Below are positions 39,202-48,818 of a stretch of 64,000 nt of DNA, in pieces. A program made the translations under genes and the position numbers. Source of the DNA: CBHTSZ01 sp966095765 (GTDB taxonomy: Bacteria > Patescibacteriota > Saccharimonadia > Saccharimonadales > Saccharimonadaceae). Location: positions 1-64,000 of the forward strand of contig CBHTSZ010000005.1 in the NCBI GenBank assembly GCA_966095765.1, read 5' to 3'. The first letter of the stretch is position 1. Each line of letters starts with the position of its first letter. Below the pieces are notes generated by a model, which ran no database searches, had not been told where the DNA came from, and saw only the letters and a program-made list of their open reading frames with translations.

Positions 39202-41150
39202 CAGATATCCCCCTTCTGAGCAGCATGTATCATCTCTTTCGTGACGAGATACTCAGGCTCTTCATCCGCGGCGCGAACCAGGATACCCGCAACGACTCCG
39301 ACAAGACCAGCGACAACCAACCACCAGATATGCCAGATCAGTGCAAACGCCGCGAGAAATGCTGCAAAGGCGATGATCAGGCCAAACGGAGAATTCTTTG
39401 GCAAGTAGAACGGCTCAAACTTGCTATCAGGTTTTTTCTTGCTTTGTTTCATATGCCAGAACGCGTCACGGCTTGCCACTTGCGGCTGCACTGCAAAGTT
39501 ATAGTACGGAGCCGGCGACGGTACCGACCATTCGAGCGTGCGGCCGTCCCAAGGGTCGCCAGTCGTATCGCGGCGCTCGTTCCGCTTCAGAATACTCACA
39601 AATAGCTGCAGTGCCTGGAAACCAACCCCGAGCAATATGATCATCAGACCGATGCCAGCAACGATAAACAGCCCTTGCCAACCGAGGCTCGCATCATAGG
39701 AATCGAGACGGCGAGTCGCACCCATGATACCGAGGATGTAGAGCGGCCCGAATGCCCCTACAAATCCGATGATCCAGCACCACGCGGCAGCTTTTCCGAG
39801 ACCTTCATGAAGCGTGAAGCCAAAGATCTTCGGGAACCAGTACGTCAGCCCAGCCAAGAAGCCGAACACCACGCCGCCGATAATCATGTTGTGGAAGTGT
39901 GCAACGAGGAAGAGGCTGTTATGCATCTGGAAGTCGATAGCCGGGATCGCATGGAGAACGCCCGTCATACCACCGATCGTAAACGTCACGACAAAACCGA
40001 TAAACCAGTACATCGGACTCGTGAAACGAACGCGTCCACGATACATCGTAAACAGCCAGTTGAAGACTTTAACACCGGTAGGGATCGCGATAATCATCGT
40101 CGTGATACCGAAGAACGCGTTGACATCGGCTCCCGCTCCCATCGTAAAGAAGTGATGGAGCCATACGACGTAGCTAAAGAACGCGATGGCCATGATTGCC
40201 GCCACCATCGACTTGTATCCGAACAATGCTTTACGCGAGTACGTTGCGACAATCTCCGAAAAGACACCGAATGCCGGAAGGATAAGGATATAGACTTCCG
40301 GATGCCCCCACGCCCATATCAGGTTGATGTACATCATCGGATTTCCACCCATATCGCTCGTAAAGAAATGCATACCCAGCAGTCGGTCGAGTGAGAGCAT
40401 AGCAAGCGTTGCGGTCAAGATCGGGAATGCAAAGATGACGAGCAGCATCGCCCCAAAAACGCTCCATGCGAATATCGGCATCTTCATGAGCGTCATGCCG
40501 GGTGCGCGCATCTTGAGGATCGTGACGATAAAATTCACACCTGAGAGCAAGCTACCAATACCGGCTATCTGCAGTGACCATATCCAGTAGTCCACTCCAA
40601 CACCTGGACTGTATTCGATCCCTGATAGCGGCGGATAGGCGAGCCAGCCAGTAGCGGCAAATTCACCGATAACGAGACTGGCATTTATGAGCACCATGCC
40701 CATGAAAAAGAGCCAAAAACTCACCGAGTTCAAAAACGGAAACGCAACGTCTCGAGCGCCGAGCATGAGAGGTAGCACGAGGTTGATGAGCCCAAACATG
40801 AGACCCATTGCCACGAAAAAGATCATGATTGTCCCATGAGCCGTAAAGATCTGTTGGAAGTGATCGGAGCTCAAGATACCCTCGTTACCTCCAGTTGCGA
40901 GGGCCTGTTGGACACGCATCATTGCGGCATCACCAAGTCCTCGAAGCCCCATGATGATAGCAACAATGATATACATGATGCCGATCTTTTTCGGATCCAG
41001 ACTGGTGAGCCATTCCTTGTAGAGCCACTTCCATCGCTTTAGGTAGGTGATAAGCAGCACAGTACCGATGCCGCCACCGACAACTGACAGTGCCCCGCCC
41101 CACACGATTGGGTCGTGCGGAAGATCATCGAAGCCGAGTAGTCCAAACAT
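39201..41150 (-). CDS. cyoB: Cytochrome bo3 quinol oxidase subunit I
   Basis: A 649-aa heme-copper oxidase core. It has the quinol-site residues (LRGLGDAAMMR, then DHFQQIFTAHG), the copper ligand and Tyr crosslink WGHPEVYILILP, HHFFTMGAGADVN for the CuB His pair and VAHFHNMIIGG for the heme ligands. The Glu/Tyr and Lys channel residues are in the usual places. It oxidises quinol, reduces oxygen to water and pumps protons. Ends are typical of CyoB, including the extra C-terminal helices. Confidence 0.96.
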   Translation of the reverse strand: MFGLLGFDDLPHDPIVWGGALSVVGGGIGTVLLITYLKRWKWLYKEWLTSLDPKKIGIMYIIVAIIMGLRGLGDAAMMRVQQALATGGNEGILSSDHFQQIFTAHGTIMIFFVAMGLMFGLINLVLPLMLGARDVAFPFLNSVSFWLFFMGMVLINASLVIGEFAATGWLAYPPLSGIEYSPGVGVDYWIWSLQIAGIGSLLSGVNFIVTILKMRAPGMTLMKMPIFAWSVFGAMLLVIFAFPILTATLAMLSLDRLLGMHFFTSDMGGNPMMYINLIWAWGHPEVYILILPAFGVFSEIVATYSRKALFGYKSMVAAIMAIAFFSYVVWLHHFFTMGAGADVNAFFGITTMIIAIPTGVKVFNWLFTMYRGRVRFTSPMYWFIGFVVTFTIGGMTGVLHAIPAIDFQMHNSLFLVAHFHNMIIGGVVFGFLAGLTYWFPKIFGFTLHEGLGKAAAWCWIIGFVGAFGPLYILGIMGATRRLDSYDASLGWQGLFIVAGIGLMIILLGVGFQALQLFVSILKRNERRDTTGDPWDGRTLEWSVPSPAPYYNFAVQPQVASRDAFWHMKQSKKKPDSKFEPFYLPKNSPFGLIIAFAAFLAAFALIWHIWWLVVAGLVGVVAGILVRAADEEPEYLVTKEMIHAAQKGDI

Positions 41151-42058
41151 CAGTGATGCCCCTCGCTCATCGGAATATCTTGTTCACCACCCATCATATG
41201 ATGACCACTATACCGATCGACGATACTATCGTATAGATCGTTTGTTGCGAGGTGGTAGTATTTCACGCCGTCGTGCTTGCTCGGAAGACGAAGCTTCTCG
41301 TACTCCGCACTATCAAGCACAGCTCCTTTTTTATGAAGGGTGGCGAGCCACGCTGCGTAATCCTTGTCACTCCTCGCCTTTGCGGTAAAGGTCATCGACG
41401 CATGTCCCTCGCCGCTGAGATTAGCTGAGACGCCACGATAGTCACCTGCTTCATCCGCTTCGAGGTGAAGTTTGGTGCTCATGCCTGACATCGCATAGAT
41501 CTGACCGCCTAGCTGCGGTATCCAAAACGAGTTCATCGGTGCGTCGCTCGTAACCGTAAACTCAACGGGTGTATCTACCGGCATTGCCATCTCGCCAACC
41601 GACGCCACGCCAGCATCCGGATAGATAAAGAGCCACTTCCACTGAAGCGCAACGACCTGAACGCGTAACGGCGCCTTGGTCTGCTCAAGTGGTTTATATG
41701 GATCAAGGCTGTGTGATGTCTGCCAGGTAATGACGGAGAGGATAGAGATGATAGCAATCGGCACACCCCACCATATGAGCTCAAGCCACTTATTACCCGC
41801 CCAATCAGGTAGATACTGGGCTTTTTTATTGCCCTCACGGTAACGCAGCGAGATAAATGCCACCAGCAAGAAAACCGGTATGACAACGATCAACATGATG
41901 CCCGTCGCGAAATACAGGAGATCGCGCTGCGCGTTTCCGATAATACCCTTTGTATCCACAACTGGCGTCGCAACGCCTTGAGCAGCTATGGCCATCATGG
42001 CGATGACCACACAGAGACCAATTATCGGCAACCCTACCCCGAGTAACTTTTTCATCAT
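41150..42058 (-). CDS. cyoA: Cytochrome bo3 quinol oxidase subunit II
   Basis: A 302-aa subunit. An N-terminal signal-like helix (residues 5-27) is followed by two membrane helices and the cupredoxin domain. The CuA ligands are missing (GVSANLSGEGHASMTF in place of the Cys/His/Met set), which marks a quinol rather than a cytochrome c oxidase. No lipobox Cys is seen. The start at 42058 (MMKK) is supported by the promoter 12 bases upstream; the frame extends 15 codons further. Confidence 0.93.
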   Translation of the reverse strand: MMKKLLGVGLPIIGLCVVIAMMAIAAQGVATPVVDTKGIIGNAQRDLLYFATGIMLIVVIPVFLLVAFISLRYREGNKKAQYLPDWAGNKWLELIWWGVPIAIISILSVITWQTSHSLDPYKPLEQTKAPLRVQVVALQWKWLFIYPDAGVASVGEMAMPVDTPVEFTVTSDAPMNSFWIPQLGGQIYAMSGMSTKLHLEADEAGDYRGVSANLSGEGHASMTFTAKARSDKDYAAWLATLHKKGAVLDSAEYEKLRLPSKHDGVKYYHLATNDLYDSIVDRYSGHHMMGGEQDIPMSEGHH

Positions 42059-42070
42059 AGTTATGGTTTT

Positions 42071-42079
42071 AGTGTAGCA
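42071..42079 (-). promoter_or_regulatory. Extended -10 box of the cyo operon
   Basis: TGC-TACACT lies 12 bases before the first ATG of cyoA, leaving about 5 leader bases. The five cyo genes are tightly coupled (overlaps of 1, 1 and 4 bases, then a 2-base gap), so this one promoter may serve all. Confidence 0.6.
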
Positions 42080-42139
42080 GGTACTCCCAATGTCTGTTAG
42101 CATAAATAGTAAGCAAGGATAGAAAAAGAAAGTAAAAAT

Positions 42140-43309
42140 ATGAATGTTGTGATCGTTGGCGGTGGGTTTGGCGGCATCAAGGCTGCACTGGAGTTAGCAA
42201 AAGATAAAAAGGTACGCGTCACGCTCGTGAGCGACAAAGACCACTTCCTCTTTTACCCAGCCCTTTACTCGACAGCAACCGGCCGCAGCCGCAAACAGTC
42301 CATCATTCCGCTCAGCAAGCTCTTTGGCGGCTCAGGCGTCACGATCATTCAAGATACCGTCACGGGCATCGATACGGATAGGCGCTTTGTGATCGCAAAA
42401 AATCATCAGATCCACTACGACCGTGTCGTCTTTGCACTCGGTGTCGTAACGTCGTACTTTGGGATTTCAGGTCTTGATACCTACAGCTACAGCATCAAGT
42501 CTGCACATGAGATTGAGCGCTTCAAGAAGCACCTGCATGATGAGATCACGAGCAAACGCCACCTCGACAAGAACTACGTCATCGTTGGTGCTGGTCCTAC
42601 CGGCGTTGAGCTCTCTGCGTCGCTTGCGGGTTATTTGGAGCGTATTGCGAACGCCCACCATATCAAGCATTCACGCATTCGACTCAGCCTCGTCGAAGCT
42701 GCACCTCGCGTGTTACCGCGTATGAGCGAACAAGTAAGCGCGCTTGTCGAAAACCGGCTCAAAGAGCTCGGCGTTACCGTCATGACAAACAAAAAGGTTG
42801 AGTCAGAAGACGACGACAGCATCATCATCAGCGGCAAAGACATCCCAAGCCAAACCGTCGTATGGACGTCCGGTGTCAGTAACCACCCGTTCTTCGCAGA
42901 ACATAGTGATATCTTCCCGATCGCAAAAAATGGCCGTGTTGAAGTTGATAGTCACCTCAAGGTAACAAACCGTATCTACGTCATCGGCGACAATGCCAAC
43001 ACGCCCTATACTGGCCTCGCGCAAACCGCGATCTATGACGGCCACTACGTTGCAAAAGCCATCAAAGCCGAGGCTCGCAAGGCCGCCCTTCCTGCCTATA
43101 AGCCAAAGAAAAAGGCTGTCGTCATTCCAGTTGGCGAAAACTGGGCAATTCTTGAATACGGACCGATTCGTGTTACAGGCTTTTTGGCTGCCTGGATACG
43201 CAAGGCCGCTGACCTTATCGGATACCTCGACTTCTTCCCTGTCCTCAAAGCAGTAGACCTCTGGGAATCAGAAGGCCAGCGCGCCGAAGAATGCTCGGCC
43301 TGCGTCTAG
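42140..43309 (+). CDS. ndh: Type II NADH dehydrogenase (NDH-2)
   Basis: A 389-aa flavoenzyme. The first Rossmann motif VIVGGGFGGIKAALEL binds FAD. The second, VIVGAGPTGVELSASLAG near residue 150, binds NADH. YVIGDNANTPYTGLAQTAIYDG near residue 280 is the FAD-end signature. It passes electrons from NADH to membrane quinone without pumping protons. It is divergent from cyoA and supplies the quinol for the oxidase. The C terminus has an amphipathic part (LAAWIRKAADLIGYLDFF) for membrane binding. Confidence 0.92.
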   Translation: MNVVIVGGGFGGIKAALELAKDKKVRVTLVSDKDHFLFYPALYSTATGRSRKQSIIPLSKLFGGSGVTIIQDTVTGIDTDRRFVIAKNHQIHYDRVVFALGVVTSYFGISGLDTYSYSIKSAHEIERFKKHLHDEITSKRHLDKNYVIVGAGPTGVELSASLAGYLERIANAHHIKHSRIRLSLVEAAPRVLPRMSEQVSALVENRLKELGVTVMTNKKVESEDDDSIIISGKDIPSQTVVWTSGVSNHPFFAEHSDIFPIAKNGRVEVDSHLKVTNRIYVIGDNANTPYTGLAQTAIYDGHYVAKAIKAEARKAALPAYKPKKKAVVIPVGENWAILEYGPIRVTGFLAAWIRKAADLIGYLDFFPVLKAVDLWESEGQRAEECSACV

Positions 43310-43407
43310 CGTCACAAACACTTGTCATCGATCTTCCGCACGGATATACTGAGCATAAGCATAAACATGGGGGTGGGACTACGGCGCAAGCCTAGGATGT
43401 GTAGAGA

Positions 43408-44589
43408 ATGAAAATACTGATGCTTGGGTGGGAGCTTCCTCCTTATAACAGTGGCGGTCTTGGCGTTGCATGCTACCAACTCGCAAAAGCCCTTGCTGGC
43501 CATGGCGCGGATATTCAGTTCGTCCTGCCTTCTACCGCAAAGCATGACAATCCTGAATTCATGACGGTACACACTCCACAATCATCAGCGATCAACTCAT
43601 CATCGTTATCAGTATCTGCACTTAACCCCTACACGGGTGACATCGAAGTCGTACGCGCACTACAGGATGAATACGAGGACTTCGTTGAACAACTCATCGA
43701 AGTTGAGCAGCCAGACGTGATCCACGCGCATGACTGGCTTACGCTTGGTGCAGGCATGCGGGCAAAGCAAGTTTCAGGAGCTCCGCTCGTCGCCCACGTC
43801 CATGCTACCGAGTTTGATCGTGCCGGCGGCGAACGAGGCAACCCTCTTATCCACGAGATCGAGCAACACGGCCTGCTCATGGCTGACCATATCGTTGCCG
43901 TCAGCAACGCGACAAAACAACTGATCATTGAGCGATACGACATCCCAGCCGATAAGATCGAAGTGATTCACAACAGCGCCGAGCTACTACTCCAACACTC
44001 GACCGACGTTGCACAGTACCGCTACATCGAGCGGCTCAAACTCGAGGGGTATACGATCGTTGCAACGATTGGTCGGCTGACGCTTCAGAAAGGTCTCAGT
44101 CATTTTTTGCGTGCAGCTGCACTCGCACACTCGCGCTTCGGCAGGTTTCTGTTCGTTATCGCTGGCGACGGCGAACAACGCGACGAACTCATTATGCAAA
44201 GTGCCGATCTCGGTATATCCGATGCCGTACTGTTTACTGGATTTGTTCGCGGTAAAGCCCTGCGGGATATCTACAACCTCGCCGATGTATTCGTCATGAG
44301 TTCTGTCAGCGAGCCGTTCGGCCTCACTGCCCTCGAAGCTGCTCAACACCGAACCGCGCTCAGTATCACAAATCAGTCTGGTGTTCGTGAAGTACTGCAC
44401 GGTGCACTCAACTACGACTATTGGGACGAGCAAAAGCTTGCCGATCAACTCATCGCGCTCGCTCTGTCGGAAACGCTTCGCGACGAACTCGCGCATAACG
44501 CTGCTCGAGAAGTCTTCCAGATGTCTTGGCAAAAAGTTGCAGCACGGTTCGTTGACCGATACCATGCACTCGGAGGCGTCTCCGTATGA
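43408..44589 (+). CDS. GT4-family glycosyltransferase (glycogen/starch synthase-like)
   Basis: A 393-aa GT-B enzyme. The N-terminal domain starts KILMLGWELPPYNSGGLGVACYQLAKAL, as in glycogen synthases, and holds DVIHAHDWLT. The C-terminal nucleotide-sugar domain has TIGRLTLQKG, VIAGDGE and SSVSEPFGLTALEAAQH, with the Glu pair of GT4. It would extend or start a glucan from a nucleoside-diphosphate glucose. ATGA overlap with the next gene shows an operon of four genes (GT4, GH57, GH15, unknown). Confidence 0.85.
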   Translation: MKILMLGWELPPYNSGGLGVACYQLAKALAGHGADIQFVLPSTAKHDNPEFMTVHTPQSSAINSSSLSVSALNPYTGDIEVVRALQDEYEDFVEQLIEVEQPDVIHAHDWLTLGAGMRAKQVSGAPLVAHVHATEFDRAGGERGNPLIHEIEQHGLLMADHIVAVSNATKQLIIERYDIPADKIEVIHNSAELLLQHSTDVAQYRYIERLKLEGYTIVATIGRLTLQKGLSHFLRAAALAHSRFGRFLFVIAGDGEQRDELIMQSADLGISDAVLFTGFVRGKALRDIYNLADVFVMSSVSEPFGLTALEAAQHRTALSITNQSGVREVLHGALNYDYWDEQKLADQLIALALSETLRDELAHNAAREVFQMSWQKVAARFVDRYHALGGVSV

Positions 44590-45803
44590 GCAAACGACAG
44601 ATCATGCTCTACCTTCACGTGCACCAACCGTCTCGAGTGAGTCCATATAGTGCCTTTGATATCGGCATGCGACACGACTACTTCAAAGATACCGATGAGG
44701 TTAGCAATGAGGCGGTATTCCGTAAAGTTGCTGAAAAATCATACTTGCCGACGAACTGCATGCTACTCGAACTCCTCAAAAACCAGCCCAAGTTTGCCGT
44801 ATCGCTCAGTATCACGGGCACCTTCCTCGAACAGTGCGAAGCGTGGGGCCAAGACGTGCTCCGAAGTTTCCAGGAATTGGTTGCGACCGGTCGAGTCGAG
44901 ATCGTTGCCGAGACCTACCACCACAGCCTTGCCTTTTTCTACAGTCGTTTTGAGTTCGAGAAACAAGTCCTCATGCACCGCGAAAAAGTCCAGGAACTCT
45001 TTGGAGTAACACCACGAGTATTCAGAAACACCGAGCTGGCCTATAACAACCAGCTAGCCGAATGGGCAGACGAAGCAGGCTACCGCGGGGTCATTGCGGA
45101 AGGTTGGGATGAAATACTCGGCTGGCGCAGTCCGAACTACGTTTACACTGCCCCGGGCGTCAAGCAACTCAAACTCCTTCTCAAAAACTATCGTCTCAGC
45201 GACGATATCGCGTTTCGTTTCTCTAACCAACAGTGGGCCGAGTGGCCCCTCACGAGCGAGAAGTACATCTCTTGGTTAGATGCGATAAATGATGACGAAA
45301 AGCTTATCAACCTCTGCATGGACTACGAAACCTTTGGCGAGCACCAATGGGAAGCGCACGGCATCTTTGACTTTATGAATGCCTGGGTTCCGAAATGGCT
45401 CGAAGCCGACGATCACCGTTTCGTGACCGCCACCGAAGCCGTTTCAAACCATGAACCAGCCGATGTCGTTTCTGTCGAACGGACGGTAACATGGGCTGAC
45501 ACCGAACGCGATCTCAGCGCTTGGCTCGGCAACAGCATGCAGCAGGAAGCCCTGAGACACCTCTATGATCTCGAAGAAGATATCCTCCGATCTCATGATC
45601 AGCAGCTGATCGCCGACTGGCGGCTACTACAGACCTCTGACCACGTGTACTACATGTGCACCAAATGGTTTACCGATGGGGATGTGCACGCCTACTTCAG
45701 CCCGTACAATTCTCCATACGATGCATTCATCTACTTTATGAATGCCGTACGAGACCTGCGCTGGCGATTGATGCAGGTTGCCGCCAAGGAGGAAGTCCGA
45801 TAA
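44586..45803 (+). CDS. GH57-family glycoside hydrolase (alpha-amylase-like)
   Basis: A 405-aa GH57 enzyme. HVHQPSRVSPY (residues 11-21) is the first conserved region. FRNTELAYNN (about 143-152) holds the catalytic nucleophile Glu. MDYETFGEHQWE (about 245-256) holds the acid/base Asp. GH57 enzymes cut alpha-1,4-glucans or act as branching enzymes. With the neighbouring synthase it could remodel an intracellular alpha-glucan. The stop overlaps the next start in TAATG. Confidence 0.88.
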   Translation: MSKRQIMLYLHVHQPSRVSPYSAFDIGMRHDYFKDTDEVSNEAVFRKVAEKSYLPTNCMLLELLKNQPKFAVSLSITGTFLEQCEAWGQDVLRSFQELVATGRVEIVAETYHHSLAFFYSRFEFEKQVLMHREKVQELFGVTPRVFRNTELAYNNQLAEWADEAGYRGVIAEGWDEILGWRSPNYVYTAPGVKQLKLLLKNYRLSDDIAFRFSNQQWAEWPLTSEKYISWLDAINDDEKLINLCMDYETFGEHQWEAHGIFDFMNAWVPKWLEADDHRFVTATEAVSNHEPADVVSVERTVTWADTERDLSAWLGNSMQQEALRHLYDLEEDILRSHDQQLIADWRLLQTSDHVYYMCTKWFTDGDVHAYFSPYNSPYDAFIYFMNAVRDLRWRLMQVAAKEEVR

Positions 45804-47737
45804 TGTCGCGTCCAGTCGTCCTCAGCAACGGCCAGATGCACGTTGGGCTGAACATCTACGGCCTCGTACATGATTTTTACTTCCCACACGTTGGCCTCGA
45901 AAACCACGCCGCCGGCAAACACCTCCGTCATTTGGTTGGCGTCTATGTAGACGGAAAGTTTCACTGGCTCGATGATGGTACATGGGATATCAAACCCGAC
46001 TACTACGGTGACGTGCTCATCTCTCGTATCATCGCAACCAACGATGATCTCCAGGTGCGCCTCGAGTTTGATGATTGCGTGGATAGCGAGTTTACGGCTT
46101 TCTTGCGCAATATCCATGTCATCAACATGGCAAATGAAGAGCGAGAGATCCGACTCTTTATGCATCAGGTATTCGTTATCAGTGACAGCAATGCCAGCGA
46201 TACCGTGCAGTACATACCTGAAGAACGGTCAGTGCTTCACTACAAAGGCCACAGGGCATTCCTGGTCAAAGGGGCTCATGCCGATGGGGCACCATTTGAT
46301 ACCTACAGTGTCGGCCTCTTTGGTGTCGAGGGTCACGAAGGTACGTTCCGCGATGCCGAAGATGGTGAGCTCATGGAAAATAACGTCGAACACGGCCGCG
46401 TCGACTCGGTCATCGGCTTCCATATGCAGATTCGTGCACACAGCTCAAAACGCGTGTACTACTGGATTGCAGCCGGTCGGTCAGAGCGCGAAGCCAAAAA
46501 GATAAGCGGCAGTATCGAAAAAGACGGCCTCTTGCACCATATCCTCAAAACTGCTAACTGGTGGGCAAAATGGGCAGAACCTACCAAAAAGCTCTCGAGT
46601 AAACTCCCGGAAAAGTTCCGTACGAGCTTTGTGCGATCGGCACTAGTGATCAAGTCACAGGTCGACAAGCACGGCGCTGTGATCGCAAGCACCGACACGA
46701 CGATGCTCAACTACGAGCGCGATGCCTACGCCTACTGCTGGCCACGCGATGCGGCATATGTCTTGTGGCCGCTGATGCGTATCGGCTACACCGATGAACT
46801 GCTCAAGTTCTTTGCATTCGCCAGACGCTCACTCAACGATGATGGTTATCTCAGCCACAAGTACCAGGCAGATGGTGCGCGAGGATCCTCATGGCACCCT
46901 CGCGTCTCAGCGGGCGGGCTCGTTACACCGCCGATTCAGACCGATGAAACCGCGTTAGTGCTTTTCCTGTTTGGCCAGTACTACCGCCTCCACACCGAAC
47001 CTGAACTGCTCGCAAGTTTCTACGTCATGCTCGTCAAGCCGATGGCAAACTTCCTCAGTGGCTACGTAGACAATAACGGCCTGCCTCTACCATCCTATGA
47101 CCTCTGGGAGGAGAAACACCTTTCGACGACGTACACTGCCTCTGTCACCTACGCAGCACTTGTCGAAGCAGCCTATCTCGCTGAACAGATCAGTGACGAC
47201 GAGAGCTCGATACGCTGGCGCGAAGCGGCTGATGCGATGCTGGCAAACCGTGACACTTACTGGGACGAAGAGAAACAGTATTTCGTAAAAGGATTTGTGA
47301 GCTCCAAAGACAAAGAGACCTTTGACCGTACTATCGACAGCTCAAGCTTGTTTGGAATCTTTATGTTTGGCTACTACGACATCAACGATACCAAAGTAAG
47401 CGCAGCATACGAGACCCTCAAGCGAACACTTATGACCGATGAGGCTAAGGTTATTCGCTATGAAAATGACGCGTATAGGCGTAACGACGGCGATCCAAGC
47501 AACCCTTGGCCTGTCACCTCCCTATGGGCGGCACAGTATGCACTCGAAAAGGGCGACAAGGCGCAAGCCGACCGGGCACTGGATTGGGTTCTTGGCGCGA
47601 TGTATCCGTCTGGTGTTATCGCAGAACAGTACGGCGCAAACGATAGGCCGCTTTCCGTGGCACCGCTCGCATGGTCGCAAGCCGAGTACATGAATGTTCT
47701 GCTCGACATGATCACAGCACCAGGAGACGCGTCGTGA
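45803..47737 (+). CDS. GH15-family glucoamylase-like glycosidase
   Basis: A 644-aa protein. The N-terminal beta-sandwich domain (residues 1-270) begins MSRPVVLSNGQMHVGLN. The (alpha/alpha)6 barrel follows with YCWPRDAAYVLWPL near residue 312, LPSYDLWEEKHLSTTYTASVTY and NPWPVTSLWAAQYAL. It releases glucose from alpha-glucan ends or cleaves trehalose-like links. I chose the ATG at 45803 in the TAATG overlap. The frame runs 49 codons further upstream inside GH57 without conserved content. Confidence 0.9.
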   Translation: MSRPVVLSNGQMHVGLNIYGLVHDFYFPHVGLENHAAGKHLRHLVGVYVDGKFHWLDDGTWDIKPDYYGDVLISRIIATNDDLQVRLEFDDCVDSEFTAFLRNIHVINMANEEREIRLFMHQVFVISDSNASDTVQYIPEERSVLHYKGHRAFLVKGAHADGAPFDTYSVGLFGVEGHEGTFRDAEDGELMENNVEHGRVDSVIGFHMQIRAHSSKRVYYWIAAGRSEREAKKISGSIEKDGLLHHILKTANWWAKWAEPTKKLSSKLPEKFRTSFVRSALVIKSQVDKHGAVIASTDTTMLNYERDAYAYCWPRDAAYVLWPLMRIGYTDELLKFFAFARRSLNDDGYLSHKYQADGARGSSWHPRVSAGGLVTPPIQTDETALVLFLFGQYYRLHTEPELLASFYVMLVKPMANFLSGYVDNNGLPLPSYDLWEEKHLSTTYTASVTYAALVEAAYLAEQISDDESSIRWREAADAMLANRDTYWDEEKQYFVKGFVSSKDKETFDRTIDSSSLFGIFMFGYYDINDTKVSAAYETLKRTLMTDEAKVIRYENDAYRRNDGDPSNPWPVTSLWAAQYALEKGDKAQADRALDWVLGAMYPSGVIAEQYGANDRPLSVAPLAWSQAEYMNVLLDMITAPGDAS

Positions 47738-48447
47738 ATTTAGGAGACTCGCTGGGAAAGCTATTCAGTACCGAAGCAACTGTGTTCCGCAAGTTTGCCG
47801 AGCACTACGATATGGTCTACTTTGGCCGGCTCCACCAAGAAGACGATGACCAACGCATCGTACGTGGCGTGACGGTTTCAGGTGTTCATACGGACAATCA
47901 TTACTGCGTCGGTACGATTCATGGCTATGATGTCGTACTCCTTCGTAGAACGGACCGCATCAGCCAGCCGAACTCTACCCGTACAGAAAAATACAGCTGG
48001 GTACTCATGCAGTTTGATCTACGTAGCAAATATGATCACCCCCACGTCTTCATCGACGGCGGTCATCACAACGAGCTCTTTTATCAGACCTTGTTTGTTA
48101 AGTTTGCTCGCCTCATGAAAGTAGACAAGGCCCAGTTCGGAGAAGACGGCAGCTCTTTTACCGAGCGTTTCACCTCGTATACACCACCCGATGCGCTCGA
48201 TGAGTTGCCGCTGATTGTAGCCGGTGATGTCGGCAAGACTATGGCGGCACATTTTGCACACCTCGATTTTGAGTGGTTCCAGGATAGACTCATCGTTTAC
48301 AGCACTGGTCGCATGCCGACAAAACACTTGCTCGAGCATATGTTACGCGCTGGCCTCTGGCTTGCTGATGTTCTCGATAAATACGGACAACAAAAAATAT
48401 CCGCTCACCACGGAGCGGATACTCATTCGGACTGGCGACAAGCCTAG
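47734..48447 (+). CDS. Hypothetical protein at the end of the alpha-glucan operon, 237 aa
   Basis: GTG start in a GTGA overlap with the GH15 stop, so it is translationally coupled to the glucan genes. Alternating strands and helices (VYFGRLHQEDDDQRIVRGVTV, VGTIHGYDVVLLRRTD) with no signal peptide. Residues 105-115 read HPHVFIDGGHH. I do not recognise a family; from position it may regulate or assist glucan turnover. The stop interlocks with rpmG in CTAG. Confidence 0.65.
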   Translation: MNLGDSLGKLFSTEATVFRKFAEHYDMVYFGRLHQEDDDQRIVRGVTVSGVHTDNHYCVGTIHGYDVVLLRRTDRISQPNSTRTEKYSWVLMQFDLRSKYDHPHVFIDGGHHNELFYQTLFVKFARLMKVDKAQFGEDGSSFTERFTSYTPPDALDELPLIVAGDVGKTMAAHFAHLDFEWFQDRLIVYSTGRMPTKHLLEHMLRAGLWLADVLDKYGQQKISAHHGADTHSDWRQA

Positions 48448-48653
48448 CTCTTACGAGCTTTGACTTCGTTTCGACCAAGGTTCTTCTTGGTTTCAACGTA
48501 GAGCTCGTGCTTGCGAGTCAGCGGGTCGTATTTTTTGAGGCTGAGCTTTTCAGTCGTGTTCTGAGTGTTCTTGATCGTGTAGTACGTACGGTGACCAGAA
48601 GCCTCACTAACGAGACCGACGAGCTTGCGCTTTGATTTGCTGTTCTTTGCCAT
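48444..48653 (-). CDS. rpmG: 50S ribosomal protein L33
   Basis: A 69-aa L33. The YYTIKNTQNTTEKLSLKKYDPLTRKHELYVE stretch matches the family. The four Cys of the zinc-binding form are absent, so this is a C-minus form. A TGT-TATAAT promoter lies just upstream with an AAGG in the short leader. Confidence 0.9.
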   Translation of the reverse strand: MAKNSKSKRKLVGLVSEASGHRTYYTIKNTQNTTEKLSLKKYDPLTRKHELYVETKKNLGRNEVKARKS

Positions 48654-48663
48654 ATTACCTTCT

Positions 48664-48672
48664 ATTATAACA
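48664..48672 (-). promoter_or_regulatory. Extended -10 box of rpmG
   Basis: TGT-TATAAT ends 10 bases before the ATG at 48653. Confidence 0.65.
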
Positions 48673-48694
48673 TCAATTTTTTATGATATCAACG

Positions 48695-48769
<75 letters not shown>

Positions 48770-48818
48770 ATTTAACCTCGACAATTTTAACAGAGATAAG
48801 GCAAAAAGGAAACCCTTG

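Noticed and set aside
39675..40394. 239-aa frame antisense to cyoB
   Set aside because: cyoB is unambiguous on the other strand. The antisense frame is Arg/His/Asp-rich with no family resemblance, a usual by-product of codon bias.
45656..45802. 49-residue N-terminal extension of the GH15 protein
   Set aside because: Lies inside GH57 in another frame; the TAATG overlap with an upstream GGAGG explains the true start.
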